NCBI RefSeq assembly: GCF_007923255.1
Contig: NZ_VOHJ01000014.1
Span: 1-64,000, forward strand
From: Vulcaniibacterium thermophilum
GTDB lineage: Bacteria; Pseudomonadota; Gammaproteobacteria; Xanthomonadales; Xanthomonadaceae
Length of the DNA: 64,000 nucleotides
Direction: 5' to 3'
Shown here one piece after another: positions 58,622 to 64,000 of this stretch. Each line of letters starts with the position of its first letter. The stretch's first letter is position 1. Position numbers and translations under genes: made by a program. The notes under the pieces were generated by a model. The model did no database searches. It was not told the DNA's origin and saw only the letters and a list, made by a program, of their open reading frames with translations.

Positions 58622-58723
58622 GCGGCTGCGGACGAAAACCCGCGCGGCGACCATGACTTGCGTCATGCCCGGCGCGCGCGCGCCGTTGCTACCCTGCCCG
58701 CTTTCCACCGAGGGGGTTCGCGG

Positions 58724-60151
58724 ATGCGCGCAACGTTGTGGGCGGCCGTCACGGCCGCGTGCCTGTTCACCGCTTCCGCCCTCGCCGCGTCGCGCGAGAC
58801 GCGCATTCCCGACGGCGCGATGGCGACCGCGGCCACGTTGCGCGAACGCGCCCTGCAGAGCGATCTGGCCTGGCGCATCACCGAGTCGTTGACCACCGAG
58901 GTCGGTCCGCGCCTGGCCGGCAGCGAGGCCGACGCGCGGGCGGTGGCGTGGGCGGAGGCGAAGTTCCGCGAGCTGGGCTTCGACCGCGTGTGGAAGGAGC
59001 CGGTGACGTTCCCGAAGTGGGAACGCCGCAGCGAGCGCGCCGAAGTGCTCGGCAGCGCCGCGCAGCCGCTGGCGATCGCGGCCCTCGGCGGCAGTCCCGG
59101 CGGCACGGTGGAAGCGGAGATCGTGCGCTTTGCCGACCTCGCTTCGCTGGAGGCGGCGCCGGACGGTTCGCTGGCCGGCCGGATCGCGTTCGTCGACTAC
59201 CGCATGGCCCGCGCGAAGGACGGCGCCGGCTACGGCCAGGGCTCGCGCCTGCGCAGCCGCGGCCCGTCGGCGGCGATCCGCAAGGGCGCGGCGGGCTTCC
59301 TGATGCGCTCGGCCGGCACCGATTCGCACCGCTTTCCGCACACCGGCATCACCCGCTTCGACGAGGGGCTGACCCCGATCCCGTCGGCCGCGCTGGCCGC
59401 GCCGGACGCCGACCAGCTCGCGCGCCTGCTCGCGCGCGGACCGGTCCGCGTGCGGATGGCGCTGGACTGCGGCTGGACCGGCCAGGCGACCTCTTACAAC
59501 GTGATCGGCGAGATCCGCGGACGCAGCCGGCCGGACGAGGTGGTGCTGATCGGCGGCCATCTCGATTCGTGGGACCAGGGCACCGGCGCGATCGACGACG
59601 CCGCCGGCGTCGCCATCACCATGGCCGCCGGCAAGCTGATCGGCGAGATGAGCCGGCGCGAGCGCCCGGCGCGCAGCATCCGCGTGGTCGCCTTCGCCAA
59701 CGAGGAGCAGGGCCTGTGGGGCGGCAAGGCCTACGCCGCCGCGCACGAGCAGGCGCTGACGCGGCACCAGATCGCCGCCGAGAGCGACTTCGGCGCCGGC
59801 CGCGTGTACGCCTTCTCGACCTCGGCGCCCGAGCATGCGAAAGCGGCGGAGAAGCGCATCGCCGAGGCGCTCGCGCCGCTGGGCATCGCGCATGCGCCCG
59901 GCACCGGCGGGCCGGGTCCGGACATCAGCCCGTTCGCCGAGAAGGGGCTGGCGTGGGCGCGGCTGGCGCAGGACGGCACCGACTACTTCGATTACCACCA
60001 CACCGCCGACGACACGCTCGACAAGATCGACCCCCGGGCGCTGGCGCAGAACTTGGCGGCGTATGCGGTGTTCGCGTATCTGGCGGCGTCGGCGGAGGGG
60101 GACTTCGGCAGCGCGCCGAAGCTGGCCTCCGATGAGGCGGGCGCGAAGTAG
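58724..60151 (+). CDS. Secreted M28 family zinc aminopeptidase
   Basis: A 475-residue peptidase with signal peptide (AAVTAACLFTASALA), a PA-like insertion and an M28 catalytic domain. Zinc ligands and catalytic residues are visible in GGHLDSWD (about 279), IDDAAG (about 290), ANEEQG (about 327), AESDFGAG (about 353) and YHHTADD (about 425). It would trim N-termini of peptides in the periplasm or outside. ATG 58724 is preferred over the upstream 58658 ATG because GAGGGGG precedes it and it begins the signal peptide. Confidence 0.92.
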   Translation: MRATLWAAVTAACLFTASALAASRETRIPDGAMATAATLRERALQSDLAWRITESLTTEVGPRLAGSEADARAVAWAEAKFRELGFDRVWKEPVTFPKWERRSERAEVLGSAAQPLAIAALGGSPGGTVEAEIVRFADLASLEAAPDGSLAGRIAFVDYRMARAKDGAGYGQGSRLRSRGPSAAIRKGAAGFLMRSAGTDSHRFPHTGITRFDEGLTPIPSAALAAPDADQLARLLARGPVRVRMALDCGWTGQATSYNVIGEIRGRSRPDEVVLIGGHLDSWDQGTGAIDDAAGVAITMAAGKLIGEMSRRERPARSIRVVAFANEEQGLWGGKAYAAAHEQALTRHQIAAESDFGAGRVYAFSTSAPEHAKAAEKRIAEALAPLGIAHAPGTGGPGPDISPFAEKGLAWARLAQDGTDYFDYHHTADDTLDKIDPRALAQNLAAYAVFAYLAASAEGDFGSAPKLASDEAGAK

Positions 60152-60208
60152 CCGGTCCAAGCGGCAGCGGCTCCAGAACAGGGCTACCGACGTCGCCGAC
60201 GCGAGCGC

Positions 60209-60563
60209 GCCTTTCTCCCTCCCCTTCAAGGGGAGGGCCGGGGTGGAGGTGGTGTTCGTTCCGTAGCCCGCTCCAACACCATCCCCTCCCAAACCCTCCC
60301 CTTGAAGGGGAGGGCTTCCGGTAGTCGGCCTTTCGCACCCGGGTGCGGGCTTCGCCCTTGCCCGGGCTACCGACGACCGGGGTCGCCGGCGCGGCGCGTC
60401 TTTCTCCCTCCCCTTCAAGGGAGGGCCGGGGTGGGGATGGTGTTCGTTCCGTAGCCCGCTCCAACACCATCCCCTCCCAAACCCTCCCCTTGAAGGGGAG
60501 GGCTTCCGGTAGCCGGCCTTTCACACCCGGGTGCGGGCTTCGCCCTTCCCGGGCTACCGGCTT
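60209..60563. repeat. Direct duplication of a 155-base repeat block
   Basis: Two copies (about 60211-60374 and 60401-60563) each contain CTCCCTCCCCTTCAAGG, GGCCGGGGTGG, CGTAGCCCGCTCCAACACC, a CTCCCCTTGAAGGGGAG hairpin and the ACCCGGGTGCGGG..CCCGGGCTAC element also found at 276-309. The end of the second copy abuts the stop of the methyltransferase gene. No gene is seen here. Confidence 0.9.
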
Positions 60564-61369
60564 CGCGCCCACTGCGCGAGTAGCACGGCCGTAGCGGCGG
60601 CCACGTTGAGGCTTTCCACCGCGCCGGTGCCGGGGATCGACAGGCGCAGGTCGCAGGCGGCGGCGAAGTCGCGGTCCATGCCCTCGCCCTCCGCGCCGAG
60701 CACGTAGACCAGCCGCTCCGGCAGCGGCGTGCGGAACAGGTCGGCGCCGCCTTCCACCACGGTCGCCGCCAGCGCGAAGCCCGCCCCGCGCAGTTGGGCG
60801 AGGGCGTTGTCGCTGCGTCCCAGGCGCACCAGCGGCACCGCTTCGGCGCCGCCCTCGGCCACTCGCGCGGCGGCGCCGGACAGCGCCAGGGTCGAATGCT
60901 TCGGCAGCAGCACGGCGGCGACGCCGAAGTGCGCCGCCGAGCGCAGGATGGCGCCGAAGTTGTGCGGATTGCCCACGCCGTCCAGCCACAGCGCCAGCGA
61001 CGGGCCTTCCGGCAGATCGCGCAACCACGCCGAAAGCGGCTGCGGCTCCTCGCGCAGCACGTCGGCGACGACGCCTTCGTGGTGCGCGCTGGCGGCGAGC
61101 CGCTGCAGATCCTGCTCCTCGACCACGCGATAACCGACGCGGTGCGCGACGCACCACTTCAGCAGCGGCTGCAGCGCGGGAATGCGCGCCTCGGTCAGAT
61201 AGAGCTTGCGGATCGCCTCGGGACGGCGGGCGAACACCGCACGCACGGCGTTGAGGCCGTACAGCCGCAGCTCGCGCGCCTCGCCCGCCGGCGCGCGGGA
61301 TTCGCGCGGCGCCGGCTCCGGCCGACTGCGCGAAGGCGGCACGGACCCCGGCGGTCTAGAGCGTCTCAT
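60554..61369 (-). CDS. TrmH/SpoU family RNA 2'-O-methyltransferase
   Basis: A 271-residue SPOUT methyltransferase. After an Arg/Pro-rich start and a small substrate-binding domain (LYGLNAVRAVFARRPEAIRK), the knot domain has LWLDGVGNPHNFGAILRSA, VYVLGAEGEGMDR and LSIPGTGAVESLNVAAATAV. It is of the TrmH group 3/RlmB type; whether the target is rRNA or tRNA is open. ATG 61369 overlaps the GNAT gene by 14 bases. Confidence 0.9.
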   Translation of the reverse strand: MRRSRPPGSVPPSRSRPEPAPRESRAPAGEARELRLYGLNAVRAVFARRPEAIRKLYLTEARIPALQPLLKWCVAHRVGYRVVEEQDLQRLAASAHHEGVVADVLREEPQPLSAWLRDLPEGPSLALWLDGVGNPHNFGAILRSAAHFGVAAVLLPKHSTLALSGAAARVAEGGAEAVPLVRLGRSDNALAQLRGAGFALAATVVEGGADLFRTPLPERLVYVLGAEGEGMDRDFAAACDLRLSIPGTGAVESLNVAAATAVLLAQWARSR

Positions 61370-61913
61370 CGAGCGACCTCCGCGTCCGCGCGTACAGCAG
61401 CGCATCGAGCAGCTCGCCGCGCTTGACGATCGCGCAGCGCATGCGGCCCTCGAACGCGAACCCGGCCTTCTCCAGCACCCGCGCCGAGGCCGGATTGTTG
61501 GCGTACACCTTCGCCCATACGCGGTACAGCGCCAGCGTCCGCATCGCCCACGGCACCAAGGCGCCGAGCACGCGCGTCATGTGTCCCTGCCCCCAATGCG
61601 CGCGGCCCAGCCAGTAGCCGATCTCGGCGCTGTGGCGCTCGACGTCCTGCCCGGGATGCAGGCCGACGCCGCCGCAGGCCTCGCCGTCGATCTCGATCGC
61701 GAACGCCGGTTCGCGCGGATCGAGCACCTGGCCGCCGAGGAAGCGTTCGGCGTCCTGCGCGGTGTACGGGTACGGGAAGCGGTCGCGCAGTCCGAGCGAC
61801 ACCTGCGGATCGTCGGCATGACGCAGCAGCGCCGCGCGGTCGTCCGCGCGCCACGGACGCAGCCGCGTGCGCGCATCGACCGCGATGGGGTGAGCGAAGG
61901 GCGCGTCAGGCAT
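61356..61913 (-). CDS. GNAT family N-acetyltransferase (RimJ/RimL type)
   Basis: A 185-residue acetyltransferase: TRLRPWRADDRAALLRHADD start, EIDGEACGGVGLHPG, GYWLGRAHWGQGHMTRVLGAL for acetyl-CoA binding and VYANNPASARVLEKAGFAFEGRMR at the C-terminal end, typical of enzymes acetylating protein N-termini or small amines. It overlaps both neighbours (the RND gene by 8 bases, the methyltransferase by 14). Confidence 0.9.
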   Translation of the reverse strand: MPDAPFAHPIAVDARTRLRPWRADDRAALLRHADDPQVSLGLRDRFPYPYTAQDAERFLGGQVLDPREPAFAIEIDGEACGGVGLHPGQDVERHSAEIGYWLGRAHWGQGHMTRVLGALVPWAMRTLALYRVWAKVYANNPASARVLEKAGFAFEGRMRCAIVKRGELLDALLYARTRRSLDETL

Positions 61914-64000
61914 GGCCGCCCGCCTGCGGCGTGGTCGTCTCCAGCCGCTCCAGCTCGTGCGCCAGCGCCTGCGGCGAGCGGGTGTAGCGCGCCAGCAGCA
62001 CGTAGAACGCCGGCACCACGAACAGCGACAGCAGGGTCGAGAACGCCACGCCGAAGATCACCACGATGCCGATCGCCGCCCGGCTGGCCGAACCCGGCCC
62101 GCCGGCGAGCACCAGCGGCACAGCGCCGGCGATGGTGGCGACCGAGGTCATCAGGATCGGCCGCAGGCGCACCGCCGAGGCCTCGACGATCGCCTGATGG
62201 ATGCTGCGGCCCTCGTCGCGGAGCTGATTGGCGAACTCGACGATCAGGATGCCGTTCTTCGCCGCCAGGCCGACCAGCATCACGATGCCGATCTGGCTGA
62301 ACAGGTTGAGCGAACCGCCGGTGACGGCCAGACCGATCAGCGCGCCGAGCACGCCCAGCGGCACCGTCAGCATGATCACGAACGGGTGGATGAAGCTCTC
62401 GAACTGCGCGGCGAGCACCAGATAGACGATCAGCAGCGCCAGCGCGAACGTCAGCAGCACCGTGCCGCCGGCCTTGAGGTATTCGCGCGAATCGCCCTTC
62501 CAGTCGATCTGGGCGTGCTCCGGCAGCTCCTCGCGCACGACCTGGCGCGCCCACTCGATCGCCTCGCCCATGCTGTAGCCCGGCGCCAGGCCGGCGCTGA
62601 TGGTGATCGCGCGCAGGCGATTGAAGCGGTTGAGGCTGCCGGGCTCGGCCAGCTCGTGCAGCGTGACCAGATTCGACAGCGGCACCAGTTCGCCGCCGGC
62701 GGCGCGCAACTGGATCGCGCCGAGATCGGCCGGCGTCATCCGCGTCTCGCGGCCGGCCTGCAGGATCACGTCGTACTCCTCGCCGTTCTGCACGAACGTG
62801 GTCACCCGTCGCGAGCCCATCAGCGTCTCCAGCGCGCGACCGATGTCGGCCACCGCGATGCCGAGATCGGCCGCGCGCTGGCGGTCGATCTGCACGCGCA
62901 TCTGCGGACGGGTCTCCTTGTAATCGGAATCGACCGAGAACAGCCTCGGGTTGCGCTCCATGCGCGCCAGCAGACGGTCGCGCCACTGCGCGAGCTCGGC
63001 GTATTCCGGACCGCCGAGCACGATCTGCAGCGGCTGCCCGCGGCTGCGCACGAGGCCCGTGCGCACCTGCGGATTGGCGCGCACGCCGGGCAGCGCGCCG
63101 AGTTCGCGGCGCAGCGAGGTGACGACCTCGTCCGTGCTCACGTCGCGCTCGCTCCACTCGCGCAGGAACACGATCGCCTGGCCGGTGTGCATCTCCTCGC
63201 TGGCGCCGAAGCCGCCGGGCACGCGGGTGTTGACGCGCTGGATCGGGCCGTTCTCGCCCACGTGTCTGAGCAGGATGTTCTCGACCTGATGGATCTGGCC
63301 GACCGTGTAATCGAAACCCGCGCCTTCCGGTCCCACGATCGAGACGAAGAACGCGCCGCGGTCCTCGGTCGGCGCCAGTTCGCTCGGCACCAGGCGGAAC
63401 AGCAGCGCGCTCGCCGCCAGCGCGGCCAGCATCAGCGCGCCGAACAGCCACGGGCGCTCCACGCTGCGATCCAGCCAGCGCCGATAGCGCGCGGTGAACG
63501 CGTCCAGGCGCGCGTTGACCCAGCGCGCCACGCGGTTGCTCTTCTGCTCGGCGTGCGGCCGCACCAGTTTGGAGGACATCATCGGCGTGAGCGAGAGCGC
63601 GACGAACGCCGAGATCGCCACCGCGCCGGCCAGCGCCACGGCCAGTTCGCGGAACAGCCGCCCGGTGTTGCCCTCCATGAAGCCGACCGGCAGAAACACC
63701 GCCACCAGCACCGCGGTGGTGGCGATCACCGCGAACGCCACCTGGCGCGTGCCGCGCGCGGCGGCCACCAGCGGCGGCTCGCCGAGGTCGGCGCGGCGCT
63801 GGATGTTCTCCAGCACCACGATCGCATCGTCCACCACCAGGCCGATGCACAGCACCAGCGCCAGCAGCGTCAGCAGATTGATCGAGAAGCCGAACAGCAG
63901 CAGCGGGATGAACGCCGCCACCAGGCACACCGGCACGGTCACCGCCGGGATCAGCGCGGCGCGGAAGCTGCCGAGGAACAGCCAGATCACGATCAGCACG
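61906..64000 (-). CDS. RND efflux permease (HAE1 type), 3' part only
   Basis: At least 697 C-terminal residues of a proton-driven resistance-nodulation-division pump; the 5' end lies outside the window. TM4 has the proton-relay pair in LCIGLVVDDAIVVLEN, followed by VAVFLPVGFMEGNTG, the second porter domain and helices TM7-TM12 with QIGIVMLVGLAAKNGILIVE. Such pumps export drugs, detergents or metals with a fusion protein and an outer-membrane channel. In this orientation the membrane-fusion partner would be expected just beyond the right edge. Confidence 0.93.
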   Translation of the reverse strand, partial: VLIVIWLFLGSFRAALIPAVTVPVCLVAAFIPLLLFGFSINLLTLLALVLCIGLVVDDAIVVLENIQRRADLGEPPLVAAARGTRQVAFAVIATTAVLVAVFLPVGFMEGNTGRLFRELAVALAGAVAISAFVALSLTPMMSSKLVRPHAEQKSNRVARWVNARLDAFTARYRRWLDRSVERPWLFGALMLAALAASALLFRLVPSELAPTEDRGAFFVSIVGPEGAGFDYTVGQIHQVENILLRHVGENGPIQRVNTRVPGGFGASEEMHTGQAIVFLREWSERDVSTDEVVTSLRRELGALPGVRANPQVRTGLVRSRGQPLQIVLGGPEYAELAQWRDRLLARMERNPRLFSVDSDYKETRPQMRVQIDRQRAADLGIAVADIGRALETLMGSRRVTTFVQNGEEYDVILQAGRETRMTPADLGAIQLRAAGGELVPLSNLVTLHELAEPGSLNRFNRLRAITISAGLAPGYSMGEAIEWARQVVREELPEHAQIDWKGDSREYLKAGGTVLLTFALALLIVYLVLAAQFESFIHPFVIMLTVPLGVLGALIGLAVTGGSLNLFSQIGIVMLVGLAAKNGILIVEFANQLRDEGRSIHQAIVEASAVRLRPILMTSVATIAGAVPLVLAGGPGSASRAAIGIVVIFGVAFSTLLSLFVVPAFYVLLARYTRSPQALAHELERLETTTPQAGGHA

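Noticed and set aside
58073-60418. Open frame of 781 codons on the minus strand
   Set aside because: Antisense to mscL and the M28 peptidase and partly repeat-encoded at its start.

Overview
The window is about 64 kb of very GC-rich bacterial chromosome, most likely from the Lysobacteraceae/Xanthomonadaceae (Lysobacter, Luteimonas or Thermomonas-like). The support is the metX-metB-hom operon behind an S-box riboswitch, metK followed by ahcY behind an SAH riboswitch, paired pilT/pilU, a WGR protein beside hemE, and dense intergenic repeats, including GGGAATC heptamer arrays and several hairpin families built on GGCGGG..CCCGCC and GTTGGGCT..AGCCCAAC. Genus is inferred, not proven. Almost everything is ordinary core chromosome; the clearest accessory island is the Rhs locus at the left edge.

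Layout. 1-5473: displaced Rhs core fragment, a putative secreted immunity protein and a 1539-residue Rhs protein with its own Sec signal. 5534-7854: pilU and pilT. 7932-15063: yggS, proC, a DUF4426-type lipoprotein, a BtuF-like protein and pdxH, then divergently a GlxK-like kinase, aroK and aroB joined by 4-base overlaps. 15214-20279: WGR protein, hemE, hybrid histidine kinase. 20408-23862: yceI-cytochrome b561-yceI operon, a glutaredoxin-like protein and sdaA. 23985-27426: large diguanylate cyclase and a small acidic protein. 27363-30711: metX-metB-hom operon. 31006-36386: beta-propeller protein, methyltransferase, metK, ahcY. 36510-42262: PfpI-type protein, an OmpR-type two-component pair, a secreted ClpP-like protein and a LytS/LytTR pair. 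42341-45952: alpha/beta hydrolase, metF, small secreted protein, ilvE. 46592-50355: second OmpR-type two-component pair, RimK and an aspartic-protease-like partner. 50450-53637: tRNA-Gly(CCC), autotransporter GDSL esterase, thiS-thiG. 53765-64000: trmB, SLC13 permease, Rieske protein, small membrane protein, FAH-family hydrolase, mscL, M28 peptidase, TrmH-type methyltransferase, GNAT acetyltransferase and the 3' part of an RND efflux pump.

How genes connect. Methionine metabolism is the main theme: metX, metB, hom, metK, ahcY and metF are all here. Three kinds of control can be read from the DNA: a SAM-I riboswitch before metX, an SAH riboswitch before ahcY, and a shared 10-4-10 palindrome (perfect at metX, imperfect at metK and metF) that looks like one regulator's operator. 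The Rhs protein and the gene 6 bases behind it look like an uncharacterised toxin/immunity pair. Several genes carry a -10-like hexamer ending 7-8 bases before the start codon, suggesting leaderless mRNAs; pdxH and the divergent kinase appear to share one symmetric -10 element. Intergenic repeats have also become coding sequence at the ends of hemE and trmB.
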